The notes under the pieces were generated by a model that did not search any database, was not told the origin of the DNA, and worked only from the letters and a program-made list of their open reading frames with translations. From Streptomyces sp. F001 (GTDB lineage Bacteria > Actinomycetota > Actinomycetes > Streptomycetales > Streptomycetaceae), in NCBI RefSeq assembly GCF_004187715.1, contig NZ_QZWF01000002.1:744001-808000 (forward strand): a stretch of 64,000 nucleotides of DNA, given 5' to 3'. Position numbers and translations under genes: made by a program. Position 1 is the stretch's first letter. Every line of letters begins with the position of its first letter. This document shows positions 35,392 to 49,697 of this stretch, piece after piece.

Positions 35392-38300
35392 ATGAGTCCA
35401 CTCGCCAGACCTGCGCTGATCCTTGCCACCGGGCTGACCGCGCTGGTCACCGTCGTGCCGTCGGCCCTGCCCGCCTCCGCCTCGCAGGGCGGCAGCGCCC
35501 GGGCCACCGCACTGCGCACCCAGCACCTGCGCAGCGCCCTCGGCATCGACGACACCACCCCCGACCTGACCTGGCAGCCGGCCGGCCGCGGCCGGAACGT
35601 CCTCCAGAGCGCCTACCGCGTCCAGGCCGCCACCAGCAGGAAAAAGCTGGAACAGGGACGCCCCGACCTGTGGGACTCCGGAAAGGTCCGCTCCGCCGAG
35701 CCGCACGCCGTCTACGCGGGCCGGGCACTGGGCTCGCGCGACCGGGTCCACTGGCGCGTCCAGCTGTGGTCCGGGACCCGCGTCTCGCAGTGGAGCGACA
35801 TCGCCGTCTTCGAGACGGGCCTGACCCGCGCCCAGGACTGGTCCGCGCAGTGGATCACCCACGACGCGTGGCGGCTGAGCGAGCACCAGCTCGAACCCGT
35901 CGTCATCACCCTGCCGAGGACGACCGCCCGTCACGTCCGGCTCGACGTCACCAAGCTGGGCCTGCCGCTCGACGGAGCCCGGCGCCTGCAGCTCGGCGAG
36001 ATCGAGATCCGCGACTCGGCCGCGCCGGACGTGAACCACGCGCAGGGCGCCGCCGTCACCGCCTCCGAGACCGAAACCGTGCGCAAGATCTGGGAGCCCG
36101 CGCTCGCCGTCGACGGACTCACCAACAGCGCCCTCGACCGGGCCGCCGGCTACACGAGCCCGAAGCACACCGGCCCCGACGTGTCCTCGTCCCCGGTCAC
36201 GCTCACCCTCGATCTCAAGGCCGCCAAGTCCTTCGACCAGGTCCTGCTCTACCCGCGCGCCGACGTTCTCACCGGCGACGGCCGGGTGCCCCACTTCCCC
36301 GTCGACTACACGGTGTCCACATCCGACGCGGCCGAGGGGCCATGGACCAGGGCGGCGAAGATCACCGGACAGCAGGCGCCCAAGCCCTATCTGCCGTCCG
36401 GCCTCCCCCTCTTCACCAAGGACTTCACCCTCCCCAAGGGCACCCGCAGCGCCCGCCTCTACACGGCGGGGCTCGGCATCCACGAGGCGCGCATCAACGG
36501 CAAGCCCGTCGGGGACGCCGTCCTCGAGCCCGCCAACACCGACTTCCGCGACCGCGTGCAGTACGCCACGTACGACGTCACCGAGCGGCTGCGGCGCGGC
36601 GGCAACACCCTCGCCGTCGCGCTCGGCAACGGCATCTCCAACGTGGTGAGCACCGCCGACCGCTACCGCAAGCTGTACGGCAACATCAGCGATCCCAAGC
36701 TCGTCGCCCAGCTGGAGATCACCCTCGACGACGGCACCGTCCGCCGCATCGCCAGCGGCACGGACTGGCGCACCACCCTCGGCCCGACGACCTCGTCCAA
36801 CTGGTACGGCGGCGAGGACTACGACGCCCGCCGGGAGATTCCCGGCTGGGACAAGCCCGGACGCGACCGCTCCGCCTGGCCTTCGGCCGTCGCCCTCGGA
36901 CGCCCCGGCACTGCGGAGGAACCGGCCGTCCTCAGCGCCCGCGAGACCGAACCGGTCCGGGTGATGGAGACCCTGAACGGCACCGAGGTGGCGGGCGCCG
37001 AGGGCAGCCGCGTCTTCGACCTCGGCCGCAACATCGCCGGCTGGCCGGAGATCACCGTCACCGCCCCCGCGGGCACCACCGTGCGCATCCTGCCCGCCGA
37101 GAGCCTGAAGGACGGCCACGCCTTCCAGTCCATCAGCAACGTCGGCGCACCCCTGTGGGACAGCTACACCACCAAGGGCGGGGGCCGTGCGGAGACCTGG
37201 CACCCGACCTTCAGCTACCACGGCTTCCGCTACCTGGAGCTGCAGGGCCTCCCGGCCGGCGCCACCGTCTCCGTACGCGGCAAGGTCCTGCACACCGACA
37301 ACGCCTCAGCCGGCAGCTTCACCAGCTCCAACAAGCTGATCAACGGCATCCACGGGCTCGTCCGCCGCGCCGTGCAGGGCAACATGATGAGCGTCCTCAC
37401 CGACTGCCCCAGCCGCGAGAAGCTCGGCTGGCTGGAGCAGAACCAGCTCGTCTTCCCCACTCTCGCAGCCAACTACGACATGCGGGCGTACCTGAGGAAG
37501 ATCGTCCGCGACATGGCCGACGCGCAGACACCCGAGGGCCTGATCCCGAGCACCGTCCCCGACTACGTCGAACTCGCCGGCGGCTACCGCAACGACGCCA
37601 ACTGGGGAGGCGCCTTCGTCCTCGTGCCCTGGCAGCTGTACACCACCTACGGCGACGAGGAGACGCTGCGCACCTACTACCCGCGGATGAAGCAGTACGT
37701 GACCTTCCTGGAGCAGAAGGTCTCCGGCGGCATCCTCGACTACGGTCTCGGCGACTGGATCACCCCCGACCGCACCTTCCCGCGCGCGGTGGCGGGCACG
37801 TACGGCTACTGGCGCGTCGTCGACGGCCTCAGCCGGATCGCAAAGGTGCTCGGTGAGGACGCCGACGCCGCGCTCTACCGGCAGAAGGCGGACACCAGTG
37901 CCAAGGCGCTGTCGGACCGGTACTACGACCCGGCCACTGGCACCTTCGGCGGCGGAGGCCACGGCGCGCAGGCGCTCGCCCTCGACATGGGAGCCGTGCC
38001 CGAAGGCGAACGGGCCCGGCTGCTCGACCACTTCACGCAGTCGGTCGTGGCCGCGGACCACCATCTGATCCTCGGCGAGATCTCGCTGCCCGCGGCGATC
38101 CGCGTGCTGTCCGAGGCGGGCCGCGACGACATCGTGTACCGGATCGCCACGCAGACGACCAGCCCCAGCTACGGCTACCAGGTCCTCGCCGGCAACACCA
38201 CGCTGGGCGAGACCTGGGACGGCGGCCCGGGCCAGTCCCAGAACCACTTCATGCTCGGCGCGATCGACGCCTGGTTCACCGGCCGCCTCGCCGGGATCCA

Positions 38301-38619
38301 GCAGCGTCCGGGCTCCGTCGGCTACCGCGAACTGCTCATCGCCCCGGCGGTGGTGGGCGATCTGGCCTCGGCGGCCGGCTCGTACACCACCCCGTACGGA
38401 ACGGTCCGCACGAAGTGGTCGCGTGAGGGTTCCGCCTTCCGCCTGGAGACCACGGTCCCGGCCGGGACGACCGCCGAGATACGCGTACCGGTCAGCTCCG
38501 GCACGGTCCGCGCCGACGGCGATGCGCGTCTGCTGCGTACGGAGAACGGAACGGCCGTGTACGAAGTCGGTTCCGGTACGTGGACGTTCGCCTCGACGTT
38601 CGCGCCGGACGGGAGCTGA
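35392..38619 (+). CDS. GH78 alpha-L-rhamnosidase, secreted
   Basis: This 1075-residue protein has a Sec signal (LARPALILATGLTALVTVVP). The GH78 order is visible: N-terminal fibronectin-like part (LRTQHLRSALGIDDTTPDLT), an F5/8-like insertion (residues about 180-330), the rhamnosidase N-domain (FTLPKGTRSARLYTAGLGIH), the core with general acid Asp671 in DCPSREKLGW and general base Glu940 in TLGETWDGG, and a C-terminal beta-domain (YGTVRTKWSREG). It hydrolyses terminal alpha-L-rhamnose. GGAG at 35382-35385 supports the ATG at 35392. It closes the glycosidase operon. Confidence 0.93.
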   Translation: MSPLARPALILATGLTALVTVVPSALPASASQGGSARATALRTQHLRSALGIDDTTPDLTWQPAGRGRNVLQSAYRVQAATSRKKLEQGRPDLWDSGKVRSAEPHAVYAGRALGSRDRVHWRVQLWSGTRVSQWSDIAVFETGLTRAQDWSAQWITHDAWRLSEHQLEPVVITLPRTTARHVRLDVTKLGLPLDGARRLQLGEIEIRDSAAPDVNHAQGAAVTASETETVRKIWEPALAVDGLTNSALDRAAGYTSPKHTGPDVSSSPVTLTLDLKAAKSFDQVLLYPRADVLTGDGRVPHFPVDYTVSTSDAAEGPWTRAAKITGQQAPKPYLPSGLPLFTKDFTLPKGTRSARLYTAGLGIHEARINGKPVGDAVLEPANTDFRDRVQYATYDVTERLRRGGNTLAVALGNGISNVVSTADRYRKLYGNISDPKLVAQLEITLDDGTVRRIASGTDWRTTLGPTTSSNWYGGEDYDARREIPGWDKPGRDRSAWPSAVALGRPGTAEEPAVLSARETEPVRVMETLNGTEVAGAEGSRVFDLGRNIAGWPEITVTAPAGTTVRILPAESLKDGHAFQSISNVGAPLWDSYTTKGGGRAETWHPTFSYHGFRYLELQGLPAGATVSVRGKVLHTDNASAGSFTSSNKLINGIHGLVRRAVQGNMMSVLTDCPSREKLGWLEQNQLVFPTLAANYDMRAYLRKIVRDMADAQTPEGLIPSTVPDYVELAGGYRNDANWGGAFVLVPWQLYTTYGDEETLRTYYPRMKQYVTFLEQKVSGGILDYGLGDWITPDRTFPRAVAGTYGYWRVVDGLSRIAKVLGEDADAALYRQKADTSAKALSDRYYDPATGTFGGGGHGAQALALDMGAVPEGERARLLDHFTQSVVAADHHLILGEISLPAAIRVLSEAGRDDIVYRIATQTTSPSYGYQVLAGNTTLGETWDGGPGQSQNHFMLGAIDAWFTGRLAGIQQRPGSVGYRELLIAPAVVGDLASAAGSYTTPYGTVRTKWSREGSAFRLETTVPAGTTAEIRVPVSSGTVRADGDARLLRTENGTAVYEVGSGTWTFASTFAPDGS

Positions 38620-38626
38620 ACCCACC

Positions 38627-38938
38627 AGCCACTTCTACGTCGGCAGGACCTCCCAGGGAGCCCGCGAGGCGCTCTACCCCTACTCCTGGGAGTACCTGAG
38701 GCCCAAGATCCCCGGCGGACGCGGCTGGCTCATCGGCCCCGACGAGTTCGCGGCCGTCTCCAGCCCGTACGGCGCCCTCTTGGCCGGAAGCCCGCAGGAA
38801 GCCATCGACAAGACCCTCACGGAACACGAACTCCTGGGCACTGACCGTTTCATGGGCCGGATCGACTTCGGCGGCGTGCCCGCCGCCATGGTCAACGACT
38901 CCATCGAACTCCTCGCCACCGAAGTCGCCCCCCGCCAT
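38627..38938 (+). pseudogene. C-terminal relic of an LLM-class flavin-dependent oxidoreductase
   Basis: Eight bases after the GH78 stop, another frame reads SHFYVGRTSQGAREALYPYS, then PKIPGGRGWLIGPDEFAAVS, GSPQEAIDKTLTEHELLGTD and RFMGRIDFGGVP. This is the C-terminal third of luciferase-like monooxygenases with F420/FMN. There is no start or N-terminal barrel, so it is a deletion remnant abutting the glycosidase gene. Confidence 0.75.
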
Positions 38939-39031
38939 CCGCAAGGAGACCCGCGGGCGGTGAACGGCATGCGACGACGGCGCCCGCCTCCTCCACGGAT
39001 ATCCCCGGGACCGGGTACGCCTGCCGCGGCA

Positions 39032-44799
<5,768 letters not shown>

Positions 44800-44842
44800 G
44801 GTGATACGGACCTTCTGTGCTGGTCGGGGGAAGGGCGGGCGG

Positions 44843-45700
44843 TCACTTGAGGGATCCGGCGGCGAGGCCGGAGCGCCAGAACCGCTGGAGGAGGATGAAC
44901 ACGATGATCACGGGCACGATCGACACCAGCGAGCCGGTGATCACGGACTGCTGCAGGAGCGGGGCACGAGCGGTCTGACCGTTCCACTGGTACAGGCCGA
45001 GCGTGATGGGGAAGAGCGACTCCTTCTGCAGCATCACCATCGGCAGAAAGAAGTTGTTCCAGATGGCGACGAATTGGAACAGGAAGATCGTCACCAGCGC
45101 CGGCGTCATCAGCTTGAACGCCACCGAGAAGAATGTGCGGAACTCACCCGCGCCGTCCAGGCGCGCCGATTCGATGAGCTCCTGGGGGACGGCGGCGTTG
45201 GCGAAGATGCGCGCGAGATAGACGCCGAACGGGCTGACGATGCTGGGCAGGAACACCGCGAGGTAGGTGTTGACGAGCCCGGTTGCCGAGAAGAGGAGGA
45301 ACAGCGGGAGCGCGAGCGCGGTGGTGGGAACGAGGACGCCGCCCAGGATGACCGAGAACAGGAACTCGCGGCCCCGGAAGCGGAACTTGGCGAGCGCGTA
45401 GCCGCACAGCGCGGAGATCAGGGTTCCCACGGCCGCGCCCAGCACCGCGTAGATGACGGTGTTGACGGCCCACCGGCCGAAGATGCCGTCGCTGCGGGTG
45501 AACAGGACGCGCAGATTCTCGAACAGGTTGAAGTGCGAGAACGCCAGCCCGTTGGTGGAGGCGAGGTCGCCCTGTGGTTTCGTCGCCGCGACGATCAGGA
45601 AGTAGACCGGCAGCAGGAAGTAGATCGCCAGAAGGGACATCAAAGCCATGACAGCCGTGCGGCTGACGCGGCTTTCGCTGGTCACGGGTTGGTTGCTCAT
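44843..45700 (-). CDS. Carbohydrate ABC transporter permease (MalG-like)
   Basis: This 285-residue membrane protein has six helices and the EAA loop ELIESARLDGAGEFRTFFSV typical of MalG-type CUT1 permeases. Other landmarks are YFLLPVYFLIVAATKP and YLARIFANAAVPQ. The ATG at 45700 overlaps the stop of the upstream permease in an ATGA, so the two are translationally coupled. It forms the channel with the other permease and the lipoprotein at 46655-47989. No ATPase gene is present; a shared MsiK-type ATPase encoded elsewhere, as is normal in Streptomyces, is likely. Confidence 0.93.
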   Translation of the reverse strand: MSNQPVTSESRVSRTAVMALMSLLAIYFLLPVYFLIVAATKPQGDLASTNGLAFSHFNLFENLRVLFTRSDGIFGRWAVNTVIYAVLGAAVGTLISALCGYALAKFRFRGREFLFSVILGGVLVPTTALALPLFLLFSATGLVNTYLAVFLPSIVSPFGVYLARIFANAAVPQELIESARLDGAGEFRTFFSVAFKLMTPALVTIFLFQFVAIWNNFFLPMVMLQKESLFPITLGLYQWNGQTARAPLLQQSVITGSLVSIVPVIIVFILLQRFWRSGLAAGSLK

Positions 45701-46647
45701 AGCCCGGCCTTCTTCGAGGTCAGTCGCATGAAGCCGAAGCTCAGGACGAAGGTGATGACGGCGATGATCACGGAGATCGCCGCGGCCTGCTGGTAGTTGT
45801 TCCCGGAGGCCACCGCGTACGCGAGCATGTTCGGTGTGAACGTGCTCGAGATGTTCGAGGAGATCTGACGCAACACAGCCGGCTCGGCGTAGAGCTGCAG
45901 CGTGCCGATGATCGAGAACACCGTGGTGAGGACGATCGACGGGGCGATGATCGGGACCTTGATCCACCATGCGATCGTCCAGTTGCTCGCACCGTCGATC
46001 CTGGCGGCCTCGTAGAGCTCCTGCGGGATCGACTGCAGGGCCGAGTACATGATCAGCATGTTGTAGCCGGTCCACAGCCAGGTGGAGACGTTGGCCGCCG
46101 ACCACAACACGGCACCGGGGCCGAGGAAGTCGGGCTCCAGGCCGATGCCCTTCAACAGGTCGACGACGGGGCTGAGCTGCGGTGAGTAGAGATACGACCA
46201 CATGATGGCGGCGATGACACCGGGCACGGCGTACGGCATGAACGCCGTGATGCGGAAGAACGACTTGAGCCTCAGCAGGGGAGTGTCCAGCAGCAGCGCC
46301 ATGATCAGTGCGACGAACAGCATGACCGGGACCTGCACGATGCCGAACAGCCCGATGCGCCCGATGCTGGCCCAGAACTCGCTGTTCTGGAGCACCTCCA
46401 CGTACTGCTCGAAACCGCCGAAGGTCGTGTACGACGTCCCGTACTGGCCGCCGGTACGGCGCACGACGCGGAAACTCTGCCAGAGCGCGTAGCCGACCGG
46501 CACCAGGTAGAACAGCACGAAGGGGAGGAAGAAAGGGGTCAGGAACGCGGCGACGGTGCCCGCCCGGGGGCCGCCGCCGTTGGAACGACGGTGGCGGCCG
46601 ACGGACGACTCCACCACGCGAGTCGCGCGGGTTGCAATGTCGGTCAT
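45697..46647 (-). CDS. Carbohydrate ABC transporter permease (MalF-like)
   Basis: This 316-residue membrane protein starts after a basic N-terminal region. Helices begin at AAFLTPFFLPFVLFYLVPVG, and the EAA loop is IPQELYEAARIDGASNWTIA. It pairs with the MalG-like permease, which it overlaps by 4 bases, and follows the binding-protein gene by 7 bases. This is the standard CUT1 layout for oligosaccharide import. Confidence 0.93.
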   Translation of the reverse strand: MTDIATRATRVVESSVGRHRRSNGGGPRAGTVAAFLTPFFLPFVLFYLVPVGYALWQSFRVVRRTGGQYGTSYTTFGGFEQYVEVLQNSEFWASIGRIGLFGIVQVPVMLFVALIMALLLDTPLLRLKSFFRITAFMPYAVPGVIAAIMWSYLYSPQLSPVVDLLKGIGLEPDFLGPGAVLWSAANVSTWLWTGYNMLIMYSALQSIPQELYEAARIDGASNWTIAWWIKVPIIAPSIVLTTVFSIIGTLQLYAEPAVLRQISSNISSTFTPNMLAYAVASGNNYQQAAAISVIIAVITFVLSFGFMRLTSKKAGL

Positions 46648-46654
46648 GCTGCGG

Positions 46655-47989
46655 TCACTTGCCCGCCGCGGCCGGAATCGCCTGGTCCTTCATCGACTTC
46701 AGCGCTGCCGTCTGGGCGGCCGCGAGCGCATCGGTGAGCGTGCCGTCACCGGCGGCCGCCTTGGCCATCGCGTCCTGCAGTGCCAGGTTCACCGTCTTCT
46801 GCGTGGGACCCCAGGCGAACCTGGTGTCGACCTTCTTGGACGATGCGGCGAAGACGTCGAAGATCTTCTCGTTGTTGTAGTACGGCACGCCTTTGGAGAG
46901 CGCGGGAAGCTGCAGGCCGGCGTTGGCCGCCGGGTAGAGGCCGCCCAGCTCGTTCTCCAGCGCGAGTGCCTCCGGGTCGGTGTTCAGCCAGGTGTTGAAC
47001 TTGACCGACTCGTACAGGTGCTTGCTGCCCCTCATGAACGCGACGGTCGATCCGCCCCAGTTGCCGGACGCGCCGTTCGCGCCCCACGTCGGCATCGGGA
47101 CGATCGTCCACTTGCCGGCCTGCCGGGGCAGGTTGTCCCGGAACATGCTGTAGCCCCAGGCGGCGCCGACGTAGCTGGCGATCTGGTTCTTCTGGTACGC
47201 GGCGTACATCTGCGTCGAACCGTGCGCGAGGTCGGTGCGCACGAGCTTGTCGGAGATCAGTTTCTGCCAGTACTCCGTGACCTGCTTGCTCTGGTCCGAC
47301 TCGACGGTGACGTGCCACTTGTCGTCGGAGTAGCTGTACATCTCGGCGTTGTTCTGCCAGAGGAGCCCGTTGAACCACTCGGCGTTGTTCGGGTCGAAGT
47401 ACGTGATGGTGAGGTCGGAGTCCGCCTTGTGCAGCTTCTTTGCAGCCGCCGCGTACTCGTCCCAGGTCTTGGGGATCGCGACGCCGTACTTCTTGAAGAT
47501 GTCGCTGCGCACATAGAGGGCCATGGGGCCGGTGTCCTGCGGGAGGGCGAACACGCCGGTGTCACCGAAGCTGGTCTGTGACCAGGTCCACGGAACGAAC
47601 TTCGACTTGGTGGCGGTGGCTGCCGAGCAGCCAGAGGCATCCACGAAGGCGTCCTGGGTGCGCAGGTTGGGGAGCTGGTCGTAGCCGACCTGAGCGAGGT
47701 CCGGCGCCTTCCCGGCCTTGAGGGCGTTGCCGATGATGCCGTACTGGTCGTTGGAGATGTTCTTCGTCTCAACCTGGATGTTCGGATTCTTCTTGTTCCA
47801 CAGGTCGACGACCTTGTCCATTCCTGGAACGGTGTTCCAGTACTGGAGGGTGACTTTCCCCTTCGCGGGCTCGCAGGAGGCTGCGGATGCCTTACCGGCC
47901 GGAGCGGGCGACGAGCACCCGGCGAGTATGGCGATGCCGGCTGCCGCGGCGACGATGGCGAGACGAGTGCGCGTGACTGTGCTGCTCAT
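46655..47989 (-). CDS. Sugar ABC transporter substrate-binding lipoprotein
   Basis: This 444-residue protein has a lipoprotein signal with lipobox LAGC (Cys25). The mature part fits extracellular sugar-binding proteins of cluster 1: GKVTLQYWNTVPGMDKVVDL, APDLAQVGYDQLPNLRTQD, GWGYSM-type and YLNT-like segments toward the C-terminus, and EALALENELGGLYPA. It captures the oligosaccharide for the two permeases. First gene of the leftward operon; a CGTGAGCGCTCACG operator lies about 100 bases upstream. Confidence 0.92.
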   Translation of the reverse strand: MSSTVTRTRLAIVAAAAGIAILAGCSSPAPAGKASAASCEPAKGKVTLQYWNTVPGMDKVVDLWNKKNPNIQVETKNISNDQYGIIGNALKAGKAPDLAQVGYDQLPNLRTQDAFVDASGCSAATATKSKFVPWTWSQTSFGDTGVFALPQDTGPMALYVRSDIFKKYGVAIPKTWDEYAAAAKKLHKADSDLTITYFDPNNAEWFNGLLWQNNAEMYSYSDDKWHVTVESDQSKQVTEYWQKLISDKLVRTDLAHGSTQMYAAYQKNQIASYVGAAWGYSMFRDNLPRQAGKWTIVPMPTWGANGASGNWGGSTVAFMRGSKHLYESVKFNTWLNTDPEALALENELGGLYPAANAGLQLPALSKGVPYYNNEKIFDVFAASSKKVDTRFAWGPTQKTVNLALQDAMAKAAAGDGTLTDALAAAQTAALKSMKDQAIPAAAGK

Positions 47990-48081
47990 ATTTTCCGATC
48001 CAGAGAACGCCTAGCGACGATGCTGGGCGGGTCGACGTTGACACCTGAGGCGGATGCCTTCTGGTTGGAATGAGGAGCCGT

Positions 48082-48115
48082 GAGCGGTAACGTGAGCGCT
48101 CACGGGAGCGGTAAC
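48082..48115. promoter_or_regulatory. LacI-type operator flanked by direct repeats
   Basis: CGTGAGCGCTCACG (48091-48104) is a perfect 14-base palindrome with the central CG step usual for LacI/GalR operators. The direct repeat GAGCGGTAAC flanks it at 48082-48091 and 48106-48115. It lies between the leftward ABC/glycosidase operon and the rightward LacI gene, so it probably serves as the shared repressor site. Confidence 0.75.
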
Positions 48116-48375
48116 GGGCTTGTTGCGAAGCGATTGGGAGTGTGCGCTTCGGTGTGGCCGAGTGTCAAGGCTCTTGAGTCACACAGGAGTTCAGCGGTGA
48201 GGCGGCCTCAGGCAATGCGTCGCCATCTCATTGGAGAGCGGCAGCGCATCCACGGCCCGTCGTCTGGTGCAAGGCCGAGATCGTCAAGGGCCCGCAAACG
48301 GGCACAACTTCAGCCCGGGGGCATACTCGGTGTCCCTGCGACGCGGACGCGTCGACAACTACGCGGAGGTGAGTG

Positions 48376-49377
48376 ATGGCGTCGTCGGGGACCGGACCCC
48401 GCAAGGTGACCATCGACGATGTGGCCCGGACCGCCGGAGTGTCCCGACAGACAGTGTCACGGGCGCTCAACGACAAGGACGAGATCGGTGTCGCCACCAA
48501 GCAGCGCGTCCTCGACGCCGCTCTCGCGCTGGGATACCGGCCGAGCCGGTTCGCCAGGGGGCTCGTCCGGCAGGACACGATCAGTGTCGGGCTCGTGATC
48601 CCCGATCTGCTCAACCCGTTCTTCACCGAGGTTGCCGCTGCCGCCTTGGACGCGGCGCGGGCGCGTGGCTGGCACGTTGTGGTGTATGACACCGGTGACC
48701 GCATCGAGGAGGAGCGGGGCACGCTCGAGGTGATCGCCTCTCAGGTCGATGCTGTAGTGGGGTACCTGAGCCAGCCGGAGGACGAGATCGCCCAACTGAC
48801 CCGAGGGCTCCCGGTGGTGCTCATCGACCGGGAGCACCGCGCCGAGCGGTTCAGCTCGATCAAGATCGACGGCGAGGAAGGGGTCCACGCCGCGATCAGC
48901 TATCTGGTCGAGTCGGGGCATCGGCGCATCGGCATGCTCGATCACGCAGGCCGGTCCGAGCCGAGTATCCGCCACGACTGGTTCACCGGCGCGATGTCCG
49001 CCTGCGGACTGGACGCCGGATCGGTGAGCCGCGCAGAGCAGAGCGTTGAGGGGGGCGAGAACGCACTGAAAGAGCTCCTCGCCGGTCATCCTGACGTGAC
49101 CGCCGTGTTCACGTTCAACGACATCATTGCCATTGGAGCGTTGCGCGCCGCGCGCCGGCTCGGACGGCAGCTTCCTCAAGACCTTGCCGTGATCGGCTTC
49201 GACGGCCTCCGGCTCGGAGCGCTCGTCGAGCCTCCGCTGTCCACCGTGGCCCTGGACACGCGTGGGCTCGGTGCGCTCGCAGTCGAACAGGCCGCGCTGC
49301 TGCTGACCGGAAGCAGACCGCTCAGCCGCGACGAACTGGTGGTGAGGGCAGAATTGCGACTGCGCGAATCTGCATGA
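48376..49377 (+). CDS. LacI-family transcriptional repressor
   Basis: This 333-residue protein has the LacI helix-turn-helix (VTIDDVARTAGVSRQTVSRA) with hinge helix (YRPSRFARGLV) and a periplasmic-binding-like sensor domain (TISVGLVIPDLLNPFFTEVA, VFTFNDIIAIGALRAARRLG, DLAVIGFDG). GGAGGTG precedes the ATG at 48376. It is divergent from the ABC/GH38/GH2 operon and probably represses it until the imported sugar or its product binds. The palindrome at 48091-48104 is the likely target. Confidence 0.93.
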   Translation: MASSGTGPRKVTIDDVARTAGVSRQTVSRALNDKDEIGVATKQRVLDAALALGYRPSRFARGLVRQDTISVGLVIPDLLNPFFTEVAAAALDAARARGWHVVVYDTGDRIEEERGTLEVIASQVDAVVGYLSQPEDEIAQLTRGLPVVLIDREHRAERFSSIKIDGEEGVHAAISYLVESGHRRIGMLDHAGRSEPSIRHDWFTGAMSACGLDAGSVSRAEQSVEGGENALKELLAGHPDVTAVFTFNDIIAIGALRAARRLGRQLPQDLAVIGFDGLRLGALVEPPLSTVALDTRGLGALAVEQAALLLTGSRPLSRDELVVRAELRLRESA

Positions 49378-49393
49378 GCGAGGCCCCCGGCGA

Positions 49394-49421
49394 CGACGAG
49401 GCGAAGGTTCTCGCCTCGTCG
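49394..49421 (+). terminator. Hairpin terminator after the LacI gene
   Basis: CGACGAGGCGA (49394-49404) and TCGCCTCGTCG (49411-49421) form a perfect 11-base-pair stem with a 6-base loop, 16 bases after the stop. Confidence 0.8.
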
Positions 49422-49697
49422 CTGATCAACCGAGCCCTTCTGACCTTGTGCGCGGCGCCGGAGCTGCAGTCGCCGGCCGACCTGAGGAGCACTCCGCCGG
49501 CCTCCGCGGGCGGGCCGGACGTGCGTGAGCTTTTGCGGATATGTACGCGCATCCGGACTGATGGTGGAGTCGTCCCGCAGCCTCATCGATGTGCCGCCCA
49601 CCAGAGCCTGTAGTGATCCGGGGTGCGCGCCGCAACGCCAACGGGCGGGGCCGCCGGCTGCGGACCCGCCCGTGCGTGTGGGCTGATTCGGGTGACG
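49422..49697. other. Intergenic region between convergent genes
   Basis: No gene is called. A 79-codon frame starting at ATG 49374, overlapping the LacI stop, is open but spans the terminator hairpin and has no recognisable features. Confidence 0.4.
49641..49673 (-). terminator. Hairpin terminator after the large subtilase gene
   Basis: ACGGGCGGG (49641-49649) pairs with CCCGCCCGT (49665-49673), 25 bases beyond the leftward stop at 49698. Confidence 0.65.

Noticed and set aside
31308..35558. A 1416-codon minus-strand frame across the glycosidase operon
   Set aside because: It spans several + strand genes with clear domains and has no recognisable domain or ribosome site of its own.
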